Assembly (NCBI RefSeq): GCF_002915595.1
Contig: NZ_PQGG01000026.1
Coordinates: 61,491 to 125,490, forward strand
DNA length: 64,000 bases
Direction: 5' to 3'
Source of the DNA: Zhongshania marina
GTDB taxonomy: Bacteria > Pseudomonadota > Gammaproteobacteria > Pseudomonadales > Spongiibacteraceae
Program-made: the position numbers and the translations under genes
Shown: positions 56,144 through 64,000 of the stretch, one piece after another
How the letters are laid out: each line of letters opens with the position of its first letter
How positions within the stretch are numbered: position 1 is the stretch's first letter
Notes under the pieces: model-generated
What the model was told of the DNA's origin: nothing
Databases searched by the model: none
What the model saw: only the letters and a program-made list of their open reading frames with translations

Positions 56144-56683
56144 TTATGCTGCTACGGTATAAAAATTATTGTCTTCTATTAATTGTGCAGGCCTAAATAC
56201 CGCCCACTGGCGCTGCCCATGCTGATAACTTCCCTGCACATATTTCGCAAAAGAGTCGCTTTGCAGGCTGGATTCTAAACGGTAGGTTTCGGCGTCAAAA
56301 TGCTGCATACCGTACACATCATCAACAATAAGGCCTAAATAAATATCGCCTTTTTCAATAACGAGAACCCGCCGCTGACGCTGATCAAGCCCGGCGCGCA
56401 CGCCGAGAAACGCCGTTAAATCCACTAGCGGCAGCAAGCGCCCCCGCACATTTGCCACGCCACGTACCCAAGCCTTCACTCCCGGTAAACGAGTAGCCGC
56501 AGGCTCGGTTAAGACTTCTGCTATATCGTCCATCGCCGTTACACAGTACTGCTCGCCAATACGAAAACCGATGCCACTCCAGGTAATCACATGATTGTCG
56601 CGGGCACTCGGCAGGGCGCTAAAACCTGCTTGAAACCGCGCGGCGAGATTTTGCAAATAATCAAATGGCATGGCGCTAGACAT
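56144..56683 (-). CDS. pilI: CheW-like adaptor PilI
   Basis: 179-residue CheW domain coupling PilJ to ChpA. Blocks: GIGFRIGEQYCVTAMDDIAE near residue 35, VRGVANVRGRLLPLVDLTAFL near 73 (shown in part) and RVLVIEKGDIYLGLIVDDVYG near 104 are typical of the family. 98 bp before pilJ and 32 bp after pilH on the same strand. Confidence 0.9.
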   Translation of the reverse strand: MSSAMPFDYLQNLAARFQAGFSALPSARDNHVITWSGIGFRIGEQYCVTAMDDIAEVLTEPAATRLPGVKAWVRGVANVRGRLLPLVDLTAFLGVRAGLDQRQRRVLVIEKGDIYLGLIVDDVYGMQHFDAETYRLESSLQSDSFAKYVQGSYQHGQRQWAVFRPAQLIEDNNFYTVAA

Positions 56684-56715
56684 AAATCATCCAAAGTCGG
56701 GGCATCTAGCCACGC

Positions 56716-57078
56716 TTAATTAAGTACCGCATCAATGGCCTTTAAAAGACCTTTGCTGTCGACCGGCTTTGTTAAGTAACCCTTAGCACCTTGGCGCTGT
56801 CCCCACAGACGATCGGTCTCTTGATCTTTAGTGGTCACAATAATGACGGGGATACCGCTGGTGTCGGGATCGCGACTTAGCTGGCGAGTCGCCTGAAAGC
56901 CGTTCAAGCCCGGCATGACAATATCCATCAACACCACATCAGGCATCTGTGTCTTAGCAATATCTAGGCCTAACTCGCCACTTTCCGCTGTTAAAACTTC
57001 ATAGCCATTTTTACTAAGAATCTCTGAAATCTTAAAAATTTCAGTTGGGGAGTCATCAACAATAAGAACCCGTGGCAT
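56716..57078 (-). CDS. pilH: Response regulator PilH
   Basis: 120-residue stand-alone CheY-like receiver. Acidic pocket VDDSPTE near residue 8, phospho-Asp in VVLMDIVMPGLNGFQ near 52 and the Lys in YLTKPVDSKG near 101. In Pseudomonas PilH opposes PilG and favours pilus retraction through PilT/PilU, which matters here because pilT is broken. Second gene of the cluster. Confidence 0.9.
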   Translation of the reverse strand: MPRVLIVDDSPTEIFKISEILSKNGYEVLTAESGELGLDIAKTQMPDVVLMDIVMPGLNGFQATRQLSRDPDTSGIPVIIVTTKDQETDRLWGQRQGAKGYLTKPVDSKGLLKAIDAVLN

Positions 57079-57179
57079 TTTCCTTCCTCATCGATAGCAC
57101 TATAGCTGTGGCGCATAATATGGCCGCGAACCGATCATAAAGACCGATCCACCATTTACTTCACTTGGCAAAACGCAAA

Positions 57180-57572
57180 TTAAACGTGCGCAACGTGTAC
57201 GTGGTTCTGAATTGCCTCAAGCAATTCACCTTTACTAAAAGGTTTGGTCAGGTATTGATCCGACCCGACGATACGGCCCTTGGCTTTATCGAACAAGCCG
57301 TCTTTGCTAGACAGCATAATCACCGGCGTAGACTTGAATTCAGTATTATTTTTAATCAAGGCGCAGGTTTGATAGCCGTCTAAGCGTGGCATCATAATAT
57401 CGACAAAAATGATATCGGGCCTAGTATCAGCAATTTTTGCCAAGGCGTCAAAGCCATCCACGGCGGTAACTACCGTGCAGCCCTCTTTGGCTAGCAATGT
57501 TTCAGTGGTGCGACGAATTGTTTTGCTATCGTCGATAATCATAACTTTCAGATCGGAAAAATTAACTTCCAT
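57180..57572 (-). CDS. pilG: Response regulator PilG
   Basis: CheY-like receiver that promotes pilus extension and cAMP signalling in Pseudomonas. The start is set at ATG 57570-57572 (MEVNFSDLKVMIIDDSKTIR), giving 130 residues like known PilG; the open frame continues to 57617 without similarity. Receiver residues: IDDSKTIRR near 12, phospho-Asp in IIFVDIMMPRLDGYQ near 58, Lys in YLTKPFSKGE near 107. First gene of the Pil-Chp cluster, divergent from gshB. Confidence 0.92.
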   Translation of the reverse strand: MEVNFSDLKVMIIDDSKTIRRTTETLLAKEGCTVVTAVDGFDALAKIADTRPDIIFVDIMMPRLDGYQTCALIKNNTEFKSTPVIMLSSKDGLFDKAKGRIVGSDQYLTKPFSKGELLEAIQNHVHVAHV

Positions 57573-57817
57573 AAGAATGAGTAACCTTATAAGGCTTGCG
57601 TATGAATGCGCTAACAATCCAGTGTCTTATCGCACGGTGTTGGTTTTTTTACCACGTAAAGCGGGCTGACACCATCATCCAGTGACATCAGTTAAGCAAA
57701 ATCGCGCGAATAGGCAAACTTTCATTGTTTTTACGGTATTCTATGGTCGGTAATTATTAACGCAGTCAGGCCAGAGAACAAAGCCTATTTGCAAGGTTTT
57801 AGGACACAGGTATCAAA

Positions 57818-58786
57818 ATGACAATTCGCCTTGGCGTAGTGATGGACCCCATCGAGAACATCGCCTACAAAAAAGACTCGACCCTCGCCATGCTCTGGGC
57901 GGCTTCCGCGCGGAACTGGGACATCAGCTATATGACCCCAGCCGACCTTTATGTCAGTGACGGGCAGGCCCGCGCCTCAAGCCAAGCCCTTCAAGTATTT
58001 AAAGATCCCGCGCATTTCTACGAGCTAGGCGACAAACACGATATTAAACTGGGCGAGCTCGACGTCATTTTGATGCGCAAAGATCCACCCTTCGACAATG
58101 AGTTTCTCTACGCAACCCATATTCTGGAGCTGGCAGACAAACAAGGCGCCTGGGTGGTGAACAAACCCAGCAGCCTGCGCGACTGCAATGAAAAGCTCTT
58201 TGCACTGCAGTTTCCCCAATGCGGCCCAATCCATCTGGTTAGCCGCGACCAAGCGCGGTTGCGCGCCTTTCACGCCGAGCACGGCGACGTCATCATGAAG
58301 CCGCTAGACGGCATGGGCGGCAGTTCTATTTTCAGATTAAAACCCGATGACGCCAATGTTGGCGTCATTCTCGAAACACTGACCAATCACGGCCAGACCA
58401 CCATCATGGCGCAGGTATATTTGCCGGAGATTCGCGACGGTGACAAACGTATTCTGCTGATTGACGGCGAACCGGTTCCGTATTGCTTAGCCCGCATCCC
58501 CGCCAAGGGTGAAACCCGTGGCAATCTTGCCGCCGGCGGAACTGGCCGCGCCCAGCCGCTGAGTGACGCTGACCGCCGCATTGCCGCAGAAGTCGGCCCG
58601 GTTGCTCGCGCAAAAGGTCTATTATTTGTCGGCCTAGACGTTATCGGTGACTCACTCACCGAAATTAACGTCACCAGCCCAACCTGCATTCGCGAGATCG
58701 ACACCCAGTTTGGCACCGATATCGGCGGTCAGTTAATGGACTGCATCGCCGCCAGACTCAGCGAAGCCAAGCAAGCTCGTTCATGA
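57818..58786 (+). CDS. gshB: Glutathione synthetase
   Basis: Joins gamma-glutamylcysteine and glycine with ATP. 322 residues with the ATP-grasp fold: LGVVMDPIENIAYKKDSTLAM at the start (shown in part), LDVILMRKDPPFDNEFLY near 74, MKPLDGMGGSSIF near 160 and ITEINVTSP-type block (LTEINVTSPTCIREID) near 285. Full length. Its stop overlaps the tonB start by 4 bp (ATGA). Confidence 0.96.
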   Translation: MTIRLGVVMDPIENIAYKKDSTLAMLWAASARNWDISYMTPADLYVSDGQARASSQALQVFKDPAHFYELGDKHDIKLGELDVILMRKDPPFDNEFLYATHILELADKQGAWVVNKPSSLRDCNEKLFALQFPQCGPIHLVSRDQARLRAFHAEHGDVIMKPLDGMGGSSIFRLKPDDANVGVILETLTNHGQTTIMAQVYLPEIRDGDKRILLIDGEPVPYCLARIPAKGETRGNLAAGGTGRAQPLSDADRRIAAEVGPVARAKGLLFVGLDVIGDSLTEINVTSPTCIREIDTQFGTDIGGQLMDCIAARLSEAKQARS

Positions 58787-59667
58787 ATACAGTGGCGACA
58801 TCGTTTACAGACAATCAAGCCCCGCCCGACCGGCTGGGCTTTATTATTGCGGTCGCCACCGCCATGCATCTCGCCGTCATCCTCGGCATCACCTTTGCGC
58901 CGCCCGAAGCCCACGTAAAATTACCTAGCCTAGAAATCACCCTGGCCCAATACCAAAGTAATACCGCACCAGAGAATGCCGACTATCTAGCGCAATTCGA
59001 CCAAGTCGGCAGCGGCAGCTTAAAAGAGAAGGCTGAACTCAGTACCACTGCCCAGAGTGACTTTCATGACAACACCCTGCGCGAGGAAGAAGCTCTAAAG
59101 TTGGCCAAGTCGGTGCCAGACAATGTTGGCAGCACCCTTCTCAGTACAACAGCCGCCGCAGCCCGCAGCAGCAAGCCCCAACAAACCCGCATGCTCCACC
59201 AGCGGCAACCCTGGGAAGGCAGCGACGACAGCAGTCAGCTCAGTGAAAATATTTCTGCACTGGAAGCCCAGCTTGAGCAGCTCAATCAAAATTATGCGCG
59301 CATGCCACGCCCCAAATTTATCACCTCGGTCGCGACCAAGGGCTCGCCCGATGCGCTGTATTTAAACCGCTGGGAGAAACGAGTAGAAACCGTGGGCAAT
59401 GCTAATTACCCCGAAGAAGCTCGAAAGCTGGGTATTGAAGGCGAACTGCGCCTTTTACTCCTACTCATGCCCGACGGCAGAATAGACGAGGTGCGCATTC
59501 TCAGCAGCTCCGGCAACCCCATATTAGATCGCGCCGCCCACCGAATTGTGCGCTTAGCGGCCCCCTACGAAGCCATACCTAGCGACGTACTGGATGGCAA
59601 AAATCGTCTCGGCATCGTTCGCACATGGCGCTTTGAGCGCCAATCCCTCAAAACCAATCAAAGCTAA
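58783..59667 (+). CDS. TonB-type energy transducer (TonB3-like)
   Basis: 294-residue inner-membrane-anchored protein that transmits proton-motive energy to outer-membrane receptors. One membrane segment (residues ~22-42, FIIAVATAMHLAVILGITFA), a periplasmic linker with coiled-coil character (SENISALEAQLEQLNQNYAR near 155) and a C-terminal TonB domain (NYPEEARKLGIEGELRLLLL near 206). In Pseudomonas the tonB gene in this position (tonB3, between gshB and the yqgE gene) is needed for twitching motility, so a role with the pilus system rather than receptor import is plausible. Confidence 0.88.
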   Translation: MNTVATSFTDNQAPPDRLGFIIAVATAMHLAVILGITFAPPEAHVKLPSLEITLAQYQSNTAPENADYLAQFDQVGSGSLKEKAELSTTAQSDFHDNTLREEEALKLAKSVPDNVGSTLLSTTAAAARSSKPQQTRMLHQRQPWEGSDDSSQLSENISALEAQLEQLNQNYARMPRPKFITSVATKGSPDALYLNRWEKRVETVGNANYPEEARKLGIEGELRLLLLLMPDGRIDEVRILSSSGNPILDRAAHRIVRLAAPYEAIPSDVLDGKNRLGIVRTWRFERQSLKTNQS

Positions 59668-59729
59668 ATTTTGCCGCTAAAATCAGCTTGCGGCTTGTGT
59701 TTGCAATAATTTCACCGATACTTAGAACC

Positions 59730-60299
59730 ATGACCAATACCACATTCCCATCACTCAAGAATCACTTTTTGATTGCGCTGCCTGCGCTCAAAGACGGGAT
59801 TTTTACCCATAGTATTACGTATCTGTGTGAGCACGACGAGCACGGCGCGATGGGCATTATTATTAACCGTCCCCTCGACATGGCGGTAGATGAAATACTT
59901 GAACAGCTAGAGTTAGACGGCCATATATATAGTCATCAGCAACCTGTCTACGCTGGCGGCCCCGTGCATACAGATCGCGGATTTGTGCTGCACCGCCGCG
60001 ATGGCAAACATTGGGACGCCAGTGTCGATGTCTCTGACTCCGTAACCCTCACCACATCCCTAGACATTCTCAATGCCATTGCTCGGGATTGCGGTCCGCG
60101 CCAAAGCCTTATCGCCCTCGGCTACGCCGGCTGGGATGCCGGCCAACTTGAAGAAGAACTGCAGGACAATGCGTGGATTACCGTCGCCGCCAGCGACCAT
60201 GTTCTCTTCGATGTCGCCGCCGAAGACAAAGTCGATGCGGCCCTCGCCATTCTCGGCATCAATTTCTCGCAAATCGCGCCAGATAGCGGCCACGCTTAA
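59730..60299 (+). CDS. YqgE/AlgH family protein
   Basis: 189-residue protein of the UPF0301 family. Start ATG 59730 gives MTNTTFPSLKNHFLIALPAL, matching family N-termini; the frame open from 59688 adds residues without similarity. Blocks: CEHDEHGAMGIIINRPLDM near 34 and VYAGGPVHTDRGFVLH near 71. AlgH is linked to alginate regulation in Pseudomonas, but the biochemical activity is unknown. It precedes ruvX by 16 bp, the conserved order. Confidence 0.93.
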   Translation: MTNTTFPSLKNHFLIALPALKDGIFTHSITYLCEHDEHGAMGIIINRPLDMAVDEILEQLELDGHIYSHQQPVYAGGPVHTDRGFVLHRRDGKHWDASVDVSDSVTLTTSLDILNAIARDCGPRQSLIALGYAGWDAGQLEEELQDNAWITVAASDHVLFDVAAEDKVDAALAILGINFSQIAPDSGHA

Positions 60300-60315
60300 G
60301 GAATATTCCCGCCCC

Positions 60316-60738
60316 ATGAGCAACACACCCAAAACTCTGCTCAGCTTTGACTTTGGTCTGCGATGGATAGGCTGCGCGGTGGGCCAAACCCTAACCGGCA
60401 CCGCAAGCCCCCAGGCCTCCCTGCAGGCCAAAGACGGCATTCCGCGCTGGGAAGATATCGACAAGTTAATGGCCGAGTGGAAACCCGATGCGGTGGTGGT
60501 TGGGCTACCGCTCAATATGGACGGCAGTGTGTCGGAAATGTCGCAGCGAGCAAAAAAATTCGGCAACCGTATTCACGGCCGTTTTGGCATCGCGGTGCAC
60601 TTTGCCGACGAACGTCTGAGCAGCTTTGAAGCCCGTGGCGACATCATCGACGACACCGGCTCCCGCGACTTCAAAAATCAGTCCGTAGACAGCCGCAGCG
60701 CCGCGATTATTTTAGAGAGTTGGATGCGCCAAACTTAA
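60316..60738 (+). CDS. ruvX: RuvX/YqgF-type RNase H-fold nuclease
   Basis: 140 residues, start ATG 60316 after GAATATTCCCGCCCC. The RNase-H fold motifs are present: SFDFGLRWIGCAVG near residue 9, VVVGLPLNMDG near 60 and HFADERLSSFEA near 95 and SRSAAIILESW at the end. Genetic work ties the family to 16S rRNA 5' maturation in E. coli (YqgF); a Holliday-junction role is the older proposal. Its stop overlaps the pilU stop by 4 bp (convergent). Confidence 0.93.
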   Translation: MSNTPKTLLSFDFGLRWIGCAVGQTLTGTASPQASLQAKDGIPRWEDIDKLMAEWKPDAVVVGLPLNMDGSVSEMSQRAKKFGNRIHGRFGIAVHFADERLSSFEARGDIIDDTGSRDFKNQSVDSRSAAIILESWMRQT

Positions 60739-61895
60739 CGCCGATAACCGCCCCGACCCGGCGGCTTACTATTGGGATGATCGTCCTGCATTGTTAATCC
60801 GCCCGCCATTCTCCGCATCTGCTCTGGGTTATTGTCAGCACCCAGTTTAATAAGCAGACGCAAATCATTGGCAGAATCCGCGTGGGCAATCGCGTCTTCG
60901 TAGGTGATTTCACCGGCGACGTATAAATTATAAAGCGCCTGATCAAAAGTCTGCATGCCCTGCTCGGTAGACTGACGCATTAAGTCTTTTACCGCCGCCA
61001 CATCACCTTTGCGAATTAAATCCGAGGCCAGCGGAGTATTCAGTAAAATCTCTACACAGGCGCGGCGGCCTTGACCGTCGCGGGTCGGAATGAGCTGCTG
61101 GGCAATCATCGCCTTCAGGTTTAATGACAAGTCCATCCACAGCTGCGGATGCCGCTCAGCGGGGAAAAAGTGCAAGATACGATCGAGGGCTTGGTTGGCA
61201 TTGTTCGCATGTAGGGTGCACAAACACAAATGTCCGGTTTCTGCGAAGGTAATCGCTTGCTCCATTGTTTCGCGGCTACGCACCTCACCAATCATAATGA
61301 CATCTGGCGCCTGCCGAAGCATATTTTTCAAAGCCACCTCAAAGGATTCGGTGTCGATACCGACTTCGCGCTGGGTCACAATGCAGCCACGGTGCTGATG
61401 CACAAATTCAATGGGATCTTCTACAGTAATAATATGACCGCGCGAATTCTCATTGCGATGCCCTATCATCGCCGCCAGCGAGGTCGATTTACCCGTGCCC
61501 GTCGCGCCAACAAAAATAATTAGCCCGCGCTTGGTCATTGCCAAGTCCTTTACCTGCTCAGGCAAACCCAATTGATCTGTTGTTGGAATATTCGTCTCAA
61601 TCCGACGCAATACCATGCCGACTAAATTGCGCTGATAAAACGCACTCACCCGAAAACGGCCGATGCCGCGCGCGCTGATCGCAAAATTACATTCTTTATC
61701 CCGAACAAACTCGCGGCGCTGCTGATCATTCATTACCCCCATCACCACTTCGCGGGCTTGCTCAGGGCTAAGGGTGTTGCTGCTCACCGGTAGCAGCTGG
61801 CCATTCACTTTAATAGATGGCGCAACACCCGCAGAAATAAACAAATCCGAGGCGCCTTTTTCCTGCATAATTCTTAGCAGTTTTTCAATTTCCAA
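60735..61895 (-). CDS. pilU: PilT-dependent retraction ATPase PilU
   Basis: Hexameric ATPase assisting pilus retraction. 386 residues: N-terminal PAS-like domain (MEIEKLLRIMQEKGASDLFI), Walker A VGATGTGKST near 130, Asp box TVEDPIEFVHQH near 157, Walker B DVIMIGEVRSRETM near 196 and the His box HLCLCTLHANNA near 223. The C-terminal tail is PilU-like (SKPPGRGGYRR). Intact, 39 bp downstream of the broken pilT on the same strand, so its transcription may be reduced by the insertion. Confidence 0.94.
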   Translation of the reverse strand: MEIEKLLRIMQEKGASDLFISAGVAPSIKVNGQLLPVSSNTLSPEQAREVVMGVMNDQQRREFVRDKECNFAISARGIGRFRVSAFYQRNLVGMVLRRIETNIPTTDQLGLPEQVKDLAMTKRGLIIFVGATGTGKSTSLAAMIGHRNENSRGHIITVEDPIEFVHQHRGCIVTQREVGIDTESFEVALKNMLRQAPDVIMIGEVRSRETMEQAITFAETGHLCLCTLHANNANQALDRILHFFPAERHPQLWMDLSLNLKAMIAQQLIPTRDGQGRRACVEILLNTPLASDLIRKGDVAAVKDLMRQSTEQGMQTFDQALYNLYVAGEITYEDAIAHADSANDLRLLIKLGADNNPEQMRRMAGGLTMQDDHPNSKPPGRGGYRR

Positions 61896-61934
61896 TGGGT
61901 GACTCCTTAGGGCGTTGCGGCAATGCTAGCAAGA

Positions 61935-62434
61935 TCAAAAATTTTCTGGGAAACGCGCTTTTAGACGCGCAGCATCGCGGCTAATAAGACGCTTCTGCAG
62001 TAAATTTTTCAAACACTGATCCATAGTTTGCATCCCCACTGCAGCGCCAGATTGAATGGCGGAATACATCTGCGCCACCTTATCTTCACGAATTAGGTTA
62101 CGAATTGCGGGGGTGCCAATCATAATTTCATGAGCGGCTATCCGACCGCCCTCCGGCTTTTTCAGCAGGGTTTGTGAAATAACGCCCTGTAGCGACTCGG
62201 ACAACATCGAGCGCACCATCGCTTTTTCTTCACCGGGGAACACGTCCACCACCCGGTCAATTGTTTTTGCCGCAGAGGTGGTATGCAGGGTGCCAAACAC
62301 CAAATGCCCCGTCTCTGCCGCTGTCAGGGCCAGGCGGATGGTTTCTAAATCCCTAAGCTCACCAACCAAAATAATATCGGGGTCTTCACGCAGAGCCGAG
62401 CGCAACGCCTCATTAAAACCGTGGGTATCACGGT
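61935..62434 (-). pseudogene. pilT: pilT, 3' part only; interrupted by an insertion sequence
   Basis: Main retraction ATPase of type IV pili. Only the last ~165 residues are present: the homology begins at RDTHGFNEALRSALREDP, just inside the insertion boundary at 62434/62435, and continues through Walker B (DIILVGELRDLETI), the His box (HLVFGTLHTTSAAKT), the AIRNLIRE motif and the normal end (LKARFPENF). The first ~175 residues, with the PAS-like domain and Walker A, must lie beyond the insertion sequence, outside the window. A TTG-initiated internal frame at 62405 is unlikely to be functional because the nucleotide-binding P-loop is missing. Confidence 0.95.
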
Positions 62435-62450
62435 CAGACTGCTGACAAAG

Positions 62451-62476
62451 TCCTCGCCAAAGCGCGAGGATTTTTT
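62451..62476 (+). terminator. Hairpin-T6 just inside the left end of the insertion sequence
   Basis: TCCTCGC (62451-62457), loop, GCGAGGA (62464-62470), then T6. It would stop + strand read-through into the transposase, a common guard in insertion sequences. A TATAAT directly follows (62475-62480) and may be the transposase -10. Confidence 0.7.
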
Positions 62477-62486
62477 ATAATGGGGC

Positions 62487-63830
62487 ATGCTAAATACTCG
62501 ACCGCAAACCCAATCCTCGATGGAGTTCGTCTGTATTGACGAGCTAGTCCCCTCAGACCACCTGCTGCGCAAAGTCGATAAACATATCGATTTCAGCTTT
62601 ATTCATGATCTCGTCAAAGATCTCTACTGTGCTGATAACGGGCGACCAGCTTTAGATCCAACACTACTCTTTAAGATGTTGTTAGTTGGCTACTTATTCG
62701 GTGTTCGCAGTGAGCGCCAGCTGGTTCGCGAAGTGCAAGTGAACGTCGCTTATCGTTGGTTTTTAGGTTTAAACTTAACGGACAAAATCCCAGATGCCTC
62801 TACATTTAGTCAAAATCGTCGCAGGCGGTTTAATGAGTCAGGTGTATACCAACAAATCTTTGATGAAATCGTTTTGCAGGCAATATCAAAACGACTGGTA
62901 TCAGGAAAGCACCTCTTCACCGACTCGACCCACCTAAAAGCCAACGCCAATAAACACAAGAAAACCAAAGTTCAGGTCGCCGCCTCTCGTCAAGATTACA
63001 TGGATGCGCTTGATAGCGCTGTAGAGGAGGACAGATTACGCCACGGAAAAAAGCCGTTAGCGCCGACAACGAAAGCGCCAGTCACCAGAGAAATAAATAA
63101 AAGCACTACCGACCCCGACAGTGGCTACATGGTACGAGATGAAAAGCCTAAAGGGTTCTTTTACTTAGATCATCGAACAGTCGATGGTAAATGCAACATC
63201 GTTACCGATGTTCACGTTACGCCGGGGAATATCCATGACAGTGTGCCTTACCTGAAGCGGCTAGACCGGCAAATTAAGCGCTTTGACCTACCAGTAGAAG
63301 CAGTAGGACTAGATGCGGGATACTTCACCTCAGCCGTTTGTAAAGGCATTGAAGATCGAGGACTGTACGGTGTAATGGGCTATCGCCGCCCCACGCATAA
63401 GAAAGGTTATTTCTACAAACGTGAATATCAATACGATGCCGATAGCGATACCTACAAGTGCCCAGCGGGTCAACAGCTCATCTATAAAACCACTAATCGG
63501 GAAGGTTACCGCCACTACCAGTCAGATCCACGTATTTGCCAACACTGTGAGCATCTATCACGCTGTACCAGGAACGCAAAGCAGGTAAAAACGGTTACCC
63601 GCCATGTTTGGGAAGCGAGCAAGGAGCGGATTAATCAGCACAGGCTAACATCAGAAGGGAAAGTTATTTATAAGAGGCGAAAAGAAACCGTTGAGCGAAG
63701 TTTTGCAGATGCAAAACAGCTTCATGGTTACCGCTATGCACGTTATAAAGGATTAAACCGTGTTCAAGGCCAATGTTTATTGGTAGCTGCCGCCCAAAAC
63801 ATTAAAAAGATAGCACTGATGGCAGCGTAG
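62487..63830 (+). CDS. IS1182-family transposase
   Basis: 447-residue DDE transposase. N-terminal DUF772-like domain (LVPSDHLLRKVDKHIDFSFI near 18; LFKMLLVGYLFGVRSERQLV near 61), then a DDE core: first Asp in LFTDSTHLKANANKHKK near 143, second in VGLDAGYFTSAVC near 274 and Glu in KETVERSFADAKQLHGYRYA near 405. A Cys-rich insert (CQHCEHLSRC) near 357 is typical of the family. The frame is intact, so the element may be active. Confidence 0.93.
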   Translation: MLNTRPQTQSSMEFVCIDELVPSDHLLRKVDKHIDFSFIHDLVKDLYCADNGRPALDPTLLFKMLLVGYLFGVRSERQLVREVQVNVAYRWFLGLNLTDKIPDASTFSQNRRRRFNESGVYQQIFDEIVLQAISKRLVSGKHLFTDSTHLKANANKHKKTKVQVAASRQDYMDALDSAVEEDRLRHGKKPLAPTTKAPVTREINKSTTDPDSGYMVRDEKPKGFFYLDHRTVDGKCNIVTDVHVTPGNIHDSVPYLKRLDRQIKRFDLPVEAVGLDAGYFTSAVCKGIEDRGLYGVMGYRRPTHKKGYFYKREYQYDADSDTYKCPAGQQLIYKTTNREGYRHYQSDPRICQHCEHLSRCTRNAKQVKTVTRHVWEASKERINQHRLTSEGKVIYKRRKETVERSFADAKQLHGYRYARYKGLNRVQGQCLLVAAAQNIKKIALMAA

Positions 63831-63960
63831 GCCATTTTGTCGTTTAAAACCTCTGAATTAGCACCCTAAAAGCCGACTAGAAGGCGATTTAAGCACCTTG
63901 GTGATTAATTTGGGGAATCGCCTAAATTCTATGCCTGTGTGAGAACGAGCCGTAGAAACG

Positions 63961-63990
63961 ACAAACCCCAGTAAAAATACGGGGGTTTGT
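63961..63990. terminator. Hairpin near the right end of the insertion sequence
   Basis: ACAAACCCC (63961-63969) and GGGGTTTGT (63982-63990) form a 9 bp stem around an A-rich loop, just inside the right terminal repeat. Possible terminator or end-recognition structure. Confidence 0.6.
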
Positions 63991-64000
63991 CAGGGATCTG

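Larger units (their letters stand above)
62435..64000 (+). mobile_element. IS1182-type insertion sequence in pilT
   Basis: Left end CAGACTGCTGACAAAG (62435-62450) and right end, read inward, CAGATCCCTGACAAAC (64000-63985) form an imperfect terminal inverted repeat. The element holds one transposase gene and fills the window to its last base, ~1566 bp, so the outer right boundary and any target duplication are not seen. The ends carry hairpins: TCCTCGC/GCGAGGA with a T6 run (62451-62476) and ACAAACCCC/GGGGTTTGT (63961-63990). Confidence 0.9.

Noticed and set aside
1..64000. CRISPR arrays, prophage genes, toxin-antitoxin or defence systems
   Set aside because: I looked for regularly spaced repeats, cas-like or phage structural proteins and paired small toxin genes and saw none; the only mobile element is the insertion sequence at the right end.

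Overview
The window is chromosomal DNA of a marine-type gammaproteobacterium. Gene order matches Pseudomonas-like genomes in several blocks: nrdR-ribD-ribE-ribB; an FKBP gene, an AlgP-like gene, a TIGR02444 gene and an ABC-F gene; gshB-tonB-yqgE-ruvX beside pilG-H-I-J-chpA-chpC; and pilT-pilU. The wealth of acyl-CoA, terpene-like and neutral-lipid genes suggests the Spongiibacteraceae/Cellvibrionales neighbourhood (Zhongshania-like). That placement is inference; no rRNA gene lies in the window.

Layout. 1-7.3 kb is core metabolism: riboflavin synthesis (ribB(A) cut by the window edge, ribE, ribD), nrdR, glyA, ettA, rnz. 7.3-10 kb holds a surface lipoprotein gene bracketed by two inverted copies of a ~75 bp repeat, then tRNA-Arg(CCG) with its terminator and an almost identical 123 bp tandem duplicate of the region downstream of the tRNA. 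10.2-28.3 kb is a catabolic island: a TonB-dependent receptor; a five-gene operon (biotin carboxylase, separate biotin carrier, carboxyltransferase, isovaleryl-type acyl-CoA dehydrogenase, SDR); a divergent operon (SDR, crotonase, TetR, GFA protein); then acyl-CoA ligase, FadB/J-like protein, thiolase and an AraC regulator. The content parallels the acyclic terpene (Atu) pathway of Pseudomonas, but the carboxylase alpha subunit is split in two. Two copies of a 17 bp palindrome face the two divergent operons.

28.5-38.3 kb holds an aldehyde dehydrogenase plus epoxide hydrolase pair, a neutral-lipid operon (HAD-PlsC fusion, WS/DGAT, monoacylglycerol lipase-like), a TetR gene, an unlisted 36-residue membrane peptide and an SRPBCC-SDR fusion. 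38.5-48.2 kb is housekeeping and unknown genes (FKBP, AlgP-like, TIGR02444, YheS-type ABC-F, GST, methyltransferase, 2OG oxygenase, a membrane protein, argA, rsmE).

48.2-64 kb is type IV pilus control: chpC, chpA, pilJ, pilI, pilH, pilG, then gshB, tonB, yqgE, ruvX, pilU and the 3' half of pilT. An IS1182-type element fills the right end of the window and has cut pilT upstream of its Walker B region, so this chromosome keeps the chemosensory system but appears to have lost the main pilus retraction motor.
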